A stretch of DNA of 64,000 nucleotides from Demequina maris. GTDB lineage: Bacteria; Actinomycetota; Actinomycetes; Actinomycetales; Demequinaceae. The position numbers and the translations under genes were made by a program. Numbering within the stretch: position 1 is the stretch's first letter; the number at the start of each line of letters is the position of its first letter. Shown one piece after another: positions 26,480-37,767 of this stretch. The notes under the pieces were generated by a model. That model saw only the letters and a program-made list of their open reading frames with translations, was not told the DNA's origin and did no database searches. The stretch lies in the NCBI RefSeq assembly GCF_000971155.1, contig NZ_BBLX01000006.1, positions 62,001 to 126,000 of the forward strand, in the 5' to 3' direction.

Positions 26480-27061
26480 GTGAGCGAGCACCGCCGTCCC
26501 GGCCGTCCCCAGATCGCCGATCCCGACCAGATCGCGCGCATCGCCGCGACCCTCTTCGCGGAGCGCGGCTACGCCGCCGTCTCGATGGACGACATCGCGG
26601 AGCGGTCGGGCGTGTCCCGCCGCACGCTGTTCCGGCACTTCGAGAACAAGGCCGACCTGGTGTGGCGCGACTTCTTCGCCACGTACCGGCGCCTCGCGGA
26701 GCTGCTCGCGGACCCCGCGACTCCGCCCGGGATGGCGGGCCTGCGCGCCGCGATGCGCGACACGCTCGAGGTGCCCGGCGAGGAGGAGGAGATCACGCGC
26801 GTGCGGCTACGCATCATCGGTGCCTCCTCCGAGGTCTTCGCGGCCGGCATCGGCGGACTGGGCGATATGACCGAGGGCCTGTCCCGGCAGGTCGCCAAGG
26901 CCGAGCACCTCGACGAGGACAGCCTCGAGGCGCGCACCGCCGGCCAGGCGATCACGGGCTGCATCGTCGCGTCCGCGGTGTGGTGGGCGAGCCACTCGGA
27001 CGAGCCCATCGTCGAGGTCATCGACCGCGCCCTCGCGAGCCTCGAGCGCGGCATCGCCTGA
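26480..27061 (+). CDS. TetR/AcrR-family regulator
   Basis: 193 residues (GTG start) with an N-terminal TetR helix-turn-helix: IARIAATLFAERGYAAVSMDDIAERSGVSRRTLFRHF spans about 18-54, written here only to mark its limits (key residues GY, T/S-MDDIA, GVS, TLFRHF). The C-terminal ligand domain is helical and not diagnostic. It follows DUF3145 by 37 bases and converges with the arylsulfotransferase-like gene. No operator is obvious. The target is unknown. Confidence 0.85.
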   Translation: MSEHRRPGRPQIADPDQIARIAATLFAERGYAAVSMDDIAERSGVSRRTLFRHFENKADLVWRDFFATYRRLAELLADPATPPGMAGLRAAMRDTLEVPGEEEEITRVRLRIIGASSEVFAAGIGGLGDMTEGLSRQVAKAEHLDEDSLEARTAGQAITGCIVASAVWWASHSDEPIVEVIDRALASLERGIA

Positions 27062-27100
27062 GCGCCGCGCCCCGGGGCGATCGCGCCGGGGGACGATGCG

Positions 27101-28405
27101 TCAGCCGAGCAGTCCCGGCGGCCCCACCACGGCCTGGTAGCTGACGGTATAGCCCAGCTCCGGCTGCTCGATCGCGACGTCCGTGAGGATCTCCTTCTCG
27201 ACGCCCGCCTCGAGATCCACCGTGATGCGCGCGGCCTCGCGGCCGTCGGCGGTGACGACGGACACCCCGGACTCGCTGCAGCCCCAGGACACCGCCCAGA
27301 AGGTCTCGTCCTCGTCGAGGGGACGGGCCGAGCCCGTGCATCGTGACTCGCGGCCCGAGGGGTCCCCGATGACGTTCTCGATGGTCGCGGTGCCGTCCGC
27401 GACCTGGAACACGACGACGCGGGCGACGCCCGCGCCACCGGAGCTGTTGTCGAACACGGAGAAGCGGTCGCCGCCCAGCCAGCGGAAATCGTGCTGGCCG
27501 CTCAGCACCGCGCGGTCGCCCAGCAGGCCGTCGGGGTCGTCCACGGCGAGCGCGAGCGGGCTGTCGTCCTGGCCGAAGGTCCACAGGATGTCGCCCGAGG
27601 CGACGTCGATCGCCATGACGGTGCTCGGGTGGCGCATCGACACGTACACGGTCGCGCCGTCGTCGGACGGCTGGACGGAGTTGCAGTGGAACGGGTCGAC
27701 GGGCGCGTACACGGCGGTGCCGGAGGCGGTGTCGAGCATCGCGTCGGTGAAGTGCTCCAGCGCGGACCACTCCCAGACCGCCCGGCCGGCGCGCACGTGC
27801 ACCACCTCGCAGTCGTACACGCGCTCGAGCGGCTCGTCGCTCAGGCCGCACGGGTAGACGTCATCGTCGCAGGGCACCGGCACGTAGCGGTCGGCCCAGA
27901 AGCCGTCCCGGTCCTCGTCGAGGACGATGGCGTGGTGGTCGAGGTCGAACGCCTCGGTCGACTCGTCGATCGCGATGCCGGCGTCGAACGTCGTGATGCG
28001 GGCGCAGAAGGCGTAGCCGCCGCTGTCCGACAGGCACGCGCGGCTGAGCCCGAACAGCGCGTCGTCGGTGGTGGACAGCGCCGCGAGGCTCGAGCCGGAG
28101 ACGTCCATCACCTCGACCGGCGAGAGGTCGCCGCGCAGCTCGAGCACCGCCTGGGTGCCCGTGGTGAGCAGGGGCGCGGCGAGGTAGATCGAGGCGTCGG
28201 CGGCGGCGGTGGCGGCGCGGCCCGCGAGGGCCTCGTCGACCACCTCGTACTCGAGCGCGTAGCGGCCGAGCGTCCTGTCGAAGGAGGTCGGCTCCTGCGA
28301 CACCGGAGGGGCGTTGCTGGGCGACGACGTCGCCCCGCCGCCGAGGCAGCCCGCGACGGCGAGAACTCCCACGAGGGACAGGACCGCGCGTATCGGGCGC
28401 CTCAC
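27101..28405 (-). CDS. Arylsulfotransferase (ASST)-family lipoprotein
   Basis: 434 residues (GTG start) with a lipoprotein signal: basic MRRPIR, hydrophobic core, lipobox LAVAGC with acylated Cys20. The mature part is a predicted beta-propeller of the arylsulfotransferase group: DPFHCNSVQPSDDGATVYVS then RHPSTVMAIDVASGDILWTFG resembles the ASST repeat that carries the catalytic His (here His in DPFHCNS). Known members move sulfate between phenols. Many actinobacterial homologues are uncharacterised and may not be enzymes. Its stop overlaps a GGACGATGCG copy at 27091. It is divergent from nothing and downstream of fabF on the same strand, 19 bases away. Confidence 0.72.
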   Translation of the reverse strand: MRRPIRAVLSLVGVLAVAGCLGGGATSSPSNAPPVSQEPTSFDRTLGRYALEYEVVDEALAGRAATAAADASIYLAAPLLTTGTQAVLELRGDLSPVEVMDVSGSSLAALSTTDDALFGLSRACLSDSGGYAFCARITTFDAGIAIDESTEAFDLDHHAIVLDEDRDGFWADRYVPVPCDDDVYPCGLSDEPLERVYDCEVVHVRAGRAVWEWSALEHFTDAMLDTASGTAVYAPVDPFHCNSVQPSDDGATVYVSMRHPSTVMAIDVASGDILWTFGQDDSPLALAVDDPDGLLGDRAVLSGQHDFRWLGGDRFSVFDNSSGGAGVARVVVFQVADGTATIENVIGDPSGRESRCTGSARPLDEDETFWAVSWGCSESGVSVVTADGREAARITVDLEAGVEKEILTDVAIEQPELGYTVSYQAVVGPPGLLG

Positions 28406-28424
28406 GCCCCGACGTTAACCCAGG

Positions 28425-29660
28425 TCAGACGCCGAAGACCAGGGCGACGTTGTGGCCGCCGAAGCCGAACGAGTTGTTGATCGCCGCGATCTGGCCCTCG
28501 GGCAGCGCGCGCGGCGTGTCGCGGACCAGGTCCACCTGGAGCTCGGGGTCGGGCTCGGTGACGTTGATCGTCGGGGGAGCGGTGCGGGTCTCGAGCGCCT
28601 TCACCGTGAAGACGGACTCGAGCGCGCCGGCGCCGCCGAGGAGGTGGCCGGTCATCGACTTGGTCGCGGACAGCAGCACCTGGTCCGCGTGGGAGCCGAG
28701 CAGCGAGCGGATGCCGCGTGCCTCGATCATGTCGCCGACGGGGGTGGAGGTCGCGTGCGCGTTGACGTGCGCGACGTCCGCGGTGGTGAGGCCCGCGCGC
28801 TCGAGCGCGAGCTCCATGGCGCGGGTCTGGCCGGCGCCGTTGGGCTCCGGCGCGGCGATGTGGTGGGCGTCGGCGGTCATGCCGAGGCCGAGGAGGCTCG
28901 CGTAGACGCGCGCGCCGCGGGCCTTGGCGTGCTCCTCGGACTCGAGGACCACCACGCCGGCGCCCTCGCCGAGCACGAAGCCGTCGCGGCTCACGTCGTA
29001 CGGACGGGACGCGCCCTGCGGGTCGTCGTTGCGCTTGGACAGCGCCTGCATCGCCGCGAAGGCGGAGATGGGAAGCGGGTGGATCGCGGCCTCGGTGCCG
29101 CCGCAGATCACGATGTCGGCGCGGCCGGACTGGATCATCTCGAAGCCCATGCCGATGGCCTCGGCGCCCGACGCGCAGGCGGAGACCGGGGCGTGCGCGC
29201 CCGCACGGGCCTTGAACTCCAGCGACACGTACGCCGTGGGGGAGTTCGGCATGAGCATGGGCACGGTGAGGGGCAGGACGCGCGAGGCGCCCCGCTCCTT
29301 CACCGTGTCCCATGCCGTCAGCAGCGTCCACACGCCACCGATGCCCGAGGAGACGATGCTCCCGAGGCGCTCGGGGTCCACCTCGGCCTCGGCGAGCCCG
29401 GCGTCCGCCCAGGCCTCGCGCGCGGCCACGATCGCCATCTGGGCGGACGGGTCCATGCGCTTGGTCTCGGGACGCGAGAGCACCTCGGACGGCGGCACGA
29501 CGAGCTGACCGGCGAAGGTCACCGGCACGCCGTACTGCTCCGCCCAGTCGTTCTCCAGCGTGCGGACGCCGGAGCGGCCGGCGAGCGCGGCCTCCCAGGT
29601 GCTGGCGACGTCCCCGCCGAGCGGCGAGGTGGTGCCGAGTCCGGTGACGACGACGTTCAT
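28425..29660 (-). CDS. fabF: 3-oxoacyl-[ACP] synthase II
   Basis: A 411-residue thiolase-fold condensing enzyme that elongates acyl-ACP with malonyl-ACP. The active-site Cys162 sits in SACASGAEAIG, and the two catalytic histidines in NAHATSTPVGD and MTGHLLGGAG. It is the last gene of fasR / fabD-fabH-acpP-fabF, the standard actinobacterial type II fatty-acid synthase block. It starts at ATG 29660, 51 bases after the acpP stop. Confidence 0.96.
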   Translation of the reverse strand: MNVVVTGLGTTSPLGGDVASTWEAALAGRSGVRTLENDWAEQYGVPVTFAGQLVVPPSEVLSRPETKRMDPSAQMAIVAAREAWADAGLAEAEVDPERLGSIVSSGIGGVWTLLTAWDTVKERGASRVLPLTVPMLMPNSPTAYVSLEFKARAGAHAPVSACASGAEAIGMGFEMIQSGRADIVICGGTEAAIHPLPISAFAAMQALSKRNDDPQGASRPYDVSRDGFVLGEGAGVVVLESEEHAKARGARVYASLLGLGMTADAHHIAAPEPNGAGQTRAMELALERAGLTTADVAHVNAHATSTPVGDMIEARGIRSLLGSHADQVLLSATKSMTGHLLGGAGALESVFTVKALETRTAPPTINVTEPDPELQVDLVRDTPRALPEGQIAAINNSFGFGGHNVALVFGV

Positions 29661-29711
29661 GGGCGGTCCTCCGAGAGGGTGGGGTGGTGAGGGACGGGGG
29701 TGCTGCGGTGC

Positions 29712-29954
29712 TTAGGCCGCGGCGATGAAGTCGACGGCGTCGCCGACGGTGACGAGGTCCTTGACCTTCTCGTCGGGGATGCGGACGTCGAACTTCTCCT
29801 CCGCGAGGGTCACGATGGTCATCATCGACAGCGAGTCGATGTCGAGGTCGTCGGTGAACGACTTCTCGAGGGTCACCTCGGCGGTGTCGATGTCCGTCTC
29901 CTCCGAGACGATCTCGGCCAGACCGGCGAGGACCTCATCCTTGGACAGTGCCAT
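29712..29954 (-). CDS. acpP: Acyl carrier protein
   Basis: An 80-residue acidic helical protein. The phosphopantetheine attachment Ser lies in DIDSLSMM, the usual DSL motif, at about residue 40. It carries growing acyl chains for FabD, FabH and FabF. AGGAGC stands just before ATG 29954. The intergenic spaces on either side (76 and 51 bases) are longer than elsewhere in this operon, perhaps allowing a separate ribosome site for its high expression. Confidence 0.96.
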   Translation of the reverse strand: MALSKDEVLAGLAEIVSEETDIDTAEVTLEKSFTDDLDIDSLSMMTIVTLAEEKFDVRIPDEKVKDLVTVGDAVDFIAAA

Positions 29955-30030
29955 TGCTGCTCCTTCGTGTCGTGGCGCCGGGGCGCCATGTTCGTTGCGA
30001 ACGTGTGTGAACTTACCGTGGCGCCCTCCG

Positions 30031-31032
30031 TCAGGGGAGGACGACCACCTGGGCGGCGTAGACCAGGCCCGCGCCGAAGCCGATCTGCAGGGCGACGTCG
30101 CCGCTCTTCGCGACGCCGTCGCGCAGCACGCGCTCCGTCGCGAGCGGGATCGACGCCGCGGACGTGTTGCCGGAGTCGACGATGTCCTTCGCCACGACCA
30201 CGCTCTCGGGCAGGCCGATCTGCTTGACCATCTGGTCGATGATGCGCAGGTTCGCCTGGTGCGGGATGAACACGTCGATGTCATCGGGCGTGAGGCCCGC
30301 GGCCTCGATCGCCTGCAGGGCGACGGGGGCCATCTTGAACGACGCCCACTTGAAGACGCTGGGGCCCTCCTGGCGCAGGGTCGGGAACGGCAGGTCGCGG
30401 TCCTCGCGGATCTCGAGCCACGTGTGGTCCTGCTTGATGAGCTCCGAGGCGGAGCCGTCCGAGCCCCACACCGTGGGGCCGATGCCGGCCGCGTCCGAGC
30501 CGCCGATGACGACCGCGCCCGCGGCGTCGCCGAGCAGGTACGAGATCGACCGGTCGGCCGGGTCGACGAAGTCGCTCAGCTTCTCCGCGCCCACGACGAG
30601 GACGTAGCGGGCCGCGCCCGACCGCACCAGCGCATCGGCCTGGCCGATGCCGTAGCAGTAGCCGGCGCACGCGGCGGAGATGTCGAAGGCCGCGGCGGGC
30701 GTCGCGCCGATGCGGTCCGCCAGCACGGGCGCGCCGCCGGGCGTGATGCGCGGGTACGAGATGGTCGACAGGATGACCGCGTCGATCTCGTCAGGCTCGA
30801 TGCCGGCCTGCGCGATCGCGTCGCGGGCGGCCCGCTCCGACAGGTCGATCACCGAGGTGTCCTCGTTCGCGCGGACGCGCGTGACGATGCCCGTCATCTT
30901 GCGGATCCACTCGTCGGACGAGTTGATCGGCTCGATGAGGTCGTCGTTCGGGACGGCGTTCTCGCCGCGGGCGACGCCGAGGCCGAGGATGCGGGTGAAC
31001 TCGGGTCCGCGGCGGACGTTGAGGGTGGTCAT
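30031..31032 (-). CDS. fabH: 3-oxoacyl-[ACP] synthase III
   Basis: A 333-residue initiating condensing enzyme that joins acyl-CoA to malonyl-ACP. The triad is Cys122 (AACAGYCYG), His in IPHQANLR and Asn in DSGNTSAAS. The start overlaps the fabD stop by ATGA (31029-31032). In actinobacteria FabH usually prefers branched or short acyl-CoA primers, which set the iso/anteiso membrane lipids; that specificity is family knowledge, not visible here. Confidence 0.95.
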   Translation of the reverse strand: MTTLNVRRGPEFTRILGLGVARGENAVPNDDLIEPINSSDEWIRKMTGIVTRVRANEDTSVIDLSERAARDAIAQAGIEPDEIDAVILSTISYPRITPGGAPVLADRIGATPAAAFDISAACAGYCYGIGQADALVRSGAARYVLVVGAEKLSDFVDPADRSISYLLGDAAGAVVIGGSDAAGIGPTVWGSDGSASELIKQDHTWLEIREDRDLPFPTLRQEGPSVFKWASFKMAPVALQAIEAAGLTPDDIDVFIPHQANLRIIDQMVKQIGLPESVVVAKDIVDSGNTSAASIPLATERVLRDGVAKSGDVALQIGFGAGLVYAAQVVVLP

Positions 31033-31943
31033 GCGGCGGTCTCCAGAAGCTCGCGGGCGGCGGCAAGGTCGTCGGGGGTCTTGAGCGCGACGGACGGGAC
31101 GCCCTTCATCGCGCGCTTGGCGAGGCCGGTGAGGACGCCGCCCGGGGCGACCTCGACGATGCCGGTGACGCCCAGCGACAGCATCGTCTCCATGCACAGG
31201 TCCCAGCGGACCGGGTTGGCGACCTGGCGGACGATGCGCGCGAGGGCGTCGGCGCCGTCGGCCACCTGGGCGCCGTCCGCGTTGGACAGCAGCACGCCGG
31301 CCGGCTCGCCGGGGGAGACCTCGGCGGCGGCGGCGTCCAGGTCCGCGACCGCGGGGATCATGTACGTGGTGTGGAACGCGCCGGCGACCTGCAGCTCGAT
31401 GACGCGGGCGCGGACCGGGGGCTCCGCGAGCAGCGCGTCGATCGCCGCCTTGGCGCCCGCGGCGACCACCTGGCCGCCGCCGTTGACGTTCGCGGGGGTG
31501 AGGCCGTGGGTCGCGAGGGCGGCCGCCACCTCGGCGGCGTCACCGCCGAGCACCGCGGCCATGGACGTCGCCTCGGACGATGCGGCGGCGCGGGCCATCG
31601 CGGCGCCGCGCACCGCGACGAGACGCATCGCGTCGGCGTCGGTGAGCACGCCCGCCAGCGCGGCCGCGCCGAGCTCGCCGACCGAGTGGCCCGCGGCGAG
31701 CGCGGGAGCGGTGCCGCCGAGCAGTGCGCGGCCCGTGGCGATCGCGGTCGCGACCAGCAGCGGCTGGGCGATGGCGGTGTCGCGGATGGTGTCCGCGTCG
31801 GACTCCGTGCCGTGGCGGACGATGTCGACGCCGGCGGCCTCCGAGAGCGAGGCGAGGGACGCGGCGACCTCGGGCAGCTCGAGCCACGGGGCGAGCATCC
31901 CGGGCGTCTGGGCACCCTGGCCGGGACAGAGAATGGCGATCAC
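31029..31943 (-). CDS. fabD: Malonyl-CoA:ACP transacylase
   Basis: 304 residues (GTG start) with PGQGAQ near the N-terminus, the nucleophile Ser87 in GHSVGE and a C-terminal catalytic His in GAFHTTYM. It loads malonate onto AcpP. It is the first structural gene of the fatty-acid operon. The 78 bases between it and the upstream regulator gene hold the likely promoter and a TTGT-N9-ACAA dyad. The ribosome site is weak (AGGCAGG, about 12 bases away). Confidence 0.94.
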   Translation of the reverse strand: MIAILCPGQGAQTPGMLAPWLELPEVAASLASLSEAAGVDIVRHGTESDADTIRDTAIAQPLLVATAIATGRALLGGTAPALAAGHSVGELGAAALAGVLTDADAMRLVAVRGAAMARAAASSEATSMAAVLGGDAAEVAAALATHGLTPANVNGGGQVVAAGAKAAIDALLAEPPVRARVIELQVAGAFHTTYMIPAVADLDAAAAEVSPGEPAGVLLSNADGAQVADGADALARIVRQVANPVRWDLCMETMLSLGVTGIVEVAPGGVLTGLAKRAMKGVPSVALKTPDDLAAARELLETAA

Positions 31944-32010
31944 GGGTTATAGCCTGCCTCACATGCGAGGGCCCTCCGCGGCGTCAGGGTACCGATTCGG
32001 GCGCGAGTTC

Positions 32011-32027
32011 TTGTCGGAAACCTACAA
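32011..32027. promoter_or_regulatory. Dyad upstream of fabD, candidate FasR operator
   Basis: TTGT (32011-32014) and ACAA (32024-32027) with nine bases between form a dyad within the less GC-rich stretch AAACCTACAAA. It overlaps the stop codon of the regulator gene and lies about 70 bases upstream of fabD. Assignment to the FasR-type regulator is inference from position. Confidence 0.4.
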
Positions 32028-33191
32028 AGGCGGGGTGTTGGCGTCGCGGAGTCGGCCCAGCGCGAACGCGATCTGCAGCACGTGCGCGTCGCGGGTCGAC
32101 AGCACGTCCCAGCCGGTCAGCTCGGCCACCTTGCGCAGCCGGTAGCGGACCGTGTTGGCGTGCACGAACATGGTCCGGCTCGCCAGCTCGAGCGAGCGGC
32201 CGCAGTCGAGGAAGGTCGCGACCGTCTCCTTGAGCGAGCCGCCCGCGGAGGCGATCGGGTCGTACGCGACGGCGATGAGGCGGTCCGCGGCGGCGGCGTC
32301 GCCCACGAGCACCCGCTCGGGCAGCAAGTCGTCGGCGTTGACCGGCCGCGGCGCGAGCGCCCACGCGGGTGCCGCGGTGGCGCCGTGGATCGCCGCGCGC
32401 GTCGAGCGCGCCACCTCGACGAGCGTGACCGCGGGCGGGCCGACCACGACGGGTCCGGGGCCGAAGCACGGCAGCAGCGTGGCGTGGAGCTCGTCGAGGT
32501 CGCCGTCGAGGCGCGCGATGACCACGAGGTCCTCACCGTGGATGCCGACCAGCGCGCCGTGCGCGGCCCGGCGGATGGTGCGGCGCAGCTCGGCCGACTG
32601 GACCTCGCCGAGCGGGCCGTCGGTGCGGCCCACCATCACGACCGTGGCGCCGGGCTTCCAGCCAAGAGCGGCCGCGCGCGACGGCAGGTCGTCGTCCACC
32701 TCGCCGCGCACGAGCGCGTCGACGACGAGGGCCTCGAGCCGCGCGTCCCACGCGCCGCGCGACTCGGCGGCGCGCGCGTAGACCTCGGCGGCGGAGAAGG
32801 CGATCTCGCGCGAGTAGCGGAGGATCGCCTCGCGCAGGTGCGCCTCCGCGCCAGCGGCCGCGAACTCGTCGGAGTGGTCCTCGACCACCGACACGAACGT
32901 GCGCACGATCGTCAGGGTGTGCTGCAGCGAGATGGTCCGCGTCAGCTCCGGCGGGGCGGAGGCGAACATCTCGAGCGTGCCGCGGTGGCCCGCGTGCGGG
33001 TCCGCGAAATACGCCACGAACGATGCGATGCCGGCCTGCGCGACGGAGCCGACCCACGAGCGCTCCTGCGCGGGCAGCTCCCGGAACCACGGGTAGTCGG
33101 CGTCGAGCTTCTTGAGCGCGATCGTCGCGAGGCGACCCGTCCCGGCGCGCAGGCGGCGCAGCGTCTCGGCGCGCATGTCCGGGGTGACCAT
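32022..33191 (-). CDS. fasR: PucR/CdaR-type regulator, FasR-like activator of fatty-acid synthesis
   Basis: 389 residues. A long N-terminal helical region (about 1-160) and a GGDEF-like middle domain (about 165-290) precede a C-terminal PucR-type helix-turn-helix (MFVHANTVRYRLRKVAELTG, about 345-364). A protein of this kind directly upstream of fabD is FasR in Streptomyces coelicolor, a regulator of the fab operon (literature knowledge). The position here is the same. ATG 33191 is chosen because the much longer in-frame reading upstream is non-coding in character. It probably senses acyl-CoA or malonyl-CoA status; the ligand is not evident from sequence. Confidence 0.85.
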   Translation of the reverse strand: MVTPDMRAETLRRLRAGTGRLATIALKKLDADYPWFRELPAQERSWVGSVAQAGIASFVAYFADPHAGHRGTLEMFASAPPELTRTISLQHTLTIVRTFVSVVEDHSDEFAAAGAEAHLREAILRYSREIAFSAAEVYARAAESRGAWDARLEALVVDALVRGEVDDDLPSRAAALGWKPGATVVMVGRTDGPLGEVQSAELRRTIRRAAHGALVGIHGEDLVVIARLDGDLDELHATLLPCFGPGPVVVGPPAVTLVEVARSTRAAIHGATAAPAWALAPRPVNADDLLPERVLVGDAAAADRLIAVAYDPIASAGGSLKETVATFLDCGRSLELASRTMFVHANTVRYRLRKVAELTGWDVLSTRDAHVLQIAFALGRLRDANTPPL

Positions 33192-33316
33192 GCGGGCCAG
33201 CGTAGCGGGCGCTTGTGGGATCGGCACAACGCGGCGGGACGCGCGGGTGGCGCGACGTGCGGGAGGTGGGCCGCCGCATCGTCCCCCCGCTGTGGCTCTC
33301 CACAACCCTCCCCTCC

Positions 33317-33411
33317 GACACTGCGAACGGAGTGCGCCGCGACACGCCGTGGCGGGCGCGGGAGACGGCGCCGGCGCCCGGCGTGTCGCGCCGAGATCCG
33401 TTCGCGTTGTC
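33317..33411. repeat. Symmetric 95-bp palindromic element
   Basis: It sits in the 306-bp gene-free gap between fasR and the membrane-protein gene. Left arm: GACA (33317-33320), GCGAACGGA (33323-33331), six bases, CGCGACACGCCG (33338-33349). Right arm mirrors it: CGGCGTGTCGCG (33379-33390), six bases, TCCGTTCGC (33397-33405), TGTC (33408-33411). All three blocks are perfectly complementary, and the non-pairing gaps have equal length. The loop is 29 bases. It resembles a MITE or a paired operator; the rest of the gap shows only a GGACGATGCG copy at 33274. Confidence 0.65.
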
Positions 33412-33497
33412 CGGATTGAGGGCTTTGCCGAGAGTCGCCGCTGCTGTCGGGTTTGTCGCCGGTAGCGTCGGCAGCAGGCTCGAGAGCAGGAGAAGAG

Positions 33498-34820
33498 ATG
33501 TCGCCACGACCGCGTCCGTTGCTGGGGATGGTGCTGGGCTTGCTGCTCGGCCTGGTGACGGTGGGGCTGCTGTGGCAGCTCGGGGTGATCGATCCCGGCC
33601 GGACGGTGCTGTTCGGCGTCGTGGCGCTCGCCATGATCCTCGTCGCCGGGCTGCTGACGCGGGACCCCTCGCGCGCCCGCGGGCGCTACACGGCGGTGGT
33701 CGCGATCGCCGGCGTGCTCGGCGGCGTCGCGCTCACCGGGATCGGGGAGCTGGTGCGCCCGGGCTCCCTCTCCGACGGCTGCACCGTGGAGGCGACGGTG
33801 GGGGACACCACGGTCGCGCCGGATGGCACCGCCGCGCTCACCCCGCTCGACGTCCCGGCCGACGGCGTCGTGACGTGGACCGCGGCGTCGGAGACGCCCG
33901 TCTCCGTGACGGACCGTGTCGCCGGCGTGATGATCGGCGGCTTCGCGATCCCGATCCGCACGGTGACGTCCGAGGGCGCCCCGGAGGGGCAGGAGATGTC
34001 GGGCGAGGTGGTGGTCGCGGACGCGATCACGTGGATCACGGACCGCTCCTGGCTCGAGCCCACCGGCGTGTACCACGCGTACGGCAGCATGTCCGGGGGA
34101 TCCGTCCGGTGCGAGCTCGACGGCTACGTCAAGGTCGCGCCCGCGGGCGTCTTCGCGACGAACACGCTCAAGGTGCTGTGGATCTCGCTCGGGGTCCTGC
34201 TCCTGCTGATCGCGTGGGCGGCCTTCGCGGTGCGGAGCTCCTTCGCGCGCGCCGCGGACGACGATGCGCGGGCCCTGGAGGCCGCGGCCGCCGGCTTCGC
34301 GGCGGGCGAGGGCGCGCAGGCGTCCGCCGGTGACGGCAGGCCAGTGGACCACATCGATCCCGTGCCCGCGTGGACCCCGCCCGAGCAGCGCTCGGCCGCG
34401 CCGGCCGACGAGATCGCCACGCCACCCGCCGAGGAGGCCGTGCGACGCCGGTCCGCGTTCGCGTCACAGGGGGACGATGCGGCGGATGCCGCTGGTCCCG
34501 GCGCCGGGGCCTCGTCGGCCCCGTGGGCCGCGGACGAGCCCGCGCTCGAGGGCGCCGACGACGACATGCTTCTGGAGGAGGAGCCCGGCGAGGAGCTCGA
34601 CGAGGTCGCCGCGGAGGACGATGTGGCGGCGGAGCCGGGCGACGAGGTCGCCGAGGACGAGCCCGCGGGCGACGAGGGCGAGCCGGAGGACGACGGCGAG
34701 GAGCGCATCGTCCCCGAGGACGACGAGCCCGTCGCGGTCGACGAGCCGGCGGAGACCCCGGGGCAAGACGAAGGGCCGGAGGCCCCGTCCGAGGACGAGG
34801 GCTCCGGCCCCAGGTCGTGA
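33498..34820 (+). CDS. Membrane protein with long acidic C-terminal tail
   Basis: 440 residues, no recognised family. Two hydrophobic segments near 9-30 and 36-55 and one near 65-85 are followed by an exterior beta-rich stretch (about 90-215, VEATVGDTTVAPDG...) and another membrane segment at about 225-250. A cytoplasmic tail from about 255 to the end becomes almost purely acidic (about 345-440: many E/D, A and P). AGGAGAA precedes ATG 33498. It ends 12 bases before the convergent aceE stop. The acidic tail suggests a disordered interaction or ion-binding region; the role is unknown. Confidence 0.7.
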   Translation: MSPRPRPLLGMVLGLLLGLVTVGLLWQLGVIDPGRTVLFGVVALAMILVAGLLTRDPSRARGRYTAVVAIAGVLGGVALTGIGELVRPGSLSDGCTVEATVGDTTVAPDGTAALTPLDVPADGVVTWTAASETPVSVTDRVAGVMIGGFAIPIRTVTSEGAPEGQEMSGEVVVADAITWITDRSWLEPTGVYHAYGSMSGGSVRCELDGYVKVAPAGVFATNTLKVLWISLGVLLLLIAWAAFAVRSSFARAADDDARALEAAAAGFAAGEGAQASAGDGRPVDHIDPVPAWTPPEQRSAAPADEIATPPAEEAVRRRSAFASQGDDAADAAGPGAGASSAPWAADEPALEGADDDMLLEEEPGEELDEVAAEDDVAAEPGDEVAEDEPAGDEGEPEDDGEERIVPEDDEPVAVDEPAETPGQDEGPEAPSEDEGSGPRS

Positions 34821-34832
34821 GCCGCTAGGCGA

Positions 34833-37544
<2,712 letters not shown>

Positions 37545-37681
37545 AGGTGACCTTCCTGTCGGGCGCGCGGTGGCGCGCCGGATGATCTGGGGCGCTCGCG
37601 CGGCGTGTTTCGCCCGCGTTCCCCACATTGCTTGCCACAGAACAGGTTAACGTCACGCGGGGACTGCCGCGCACGGGCTGA

Positions 37682-37709
37682 TTGCACCGGGAAGCGCGGT
37701 ACCTCTACT
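37682..37709 (+). promoter_or_regulatory. Candidate sigma-70-type promoter for the DUF3052 gene
   Basis: -35 TTGCAC (37682-37687), 16-base spacer, -10 TCTACT (37704-37709), about 60 bases before the GTG at 37768. It lies in the divergent region shared with aceE. Confidence 0.5.
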
Positions 37710-37767
37710 GTGGACGCCAGGCACGTGTTCAGGCACGTGAGTCACCGACGAAGGGGGTCCCGCCACC

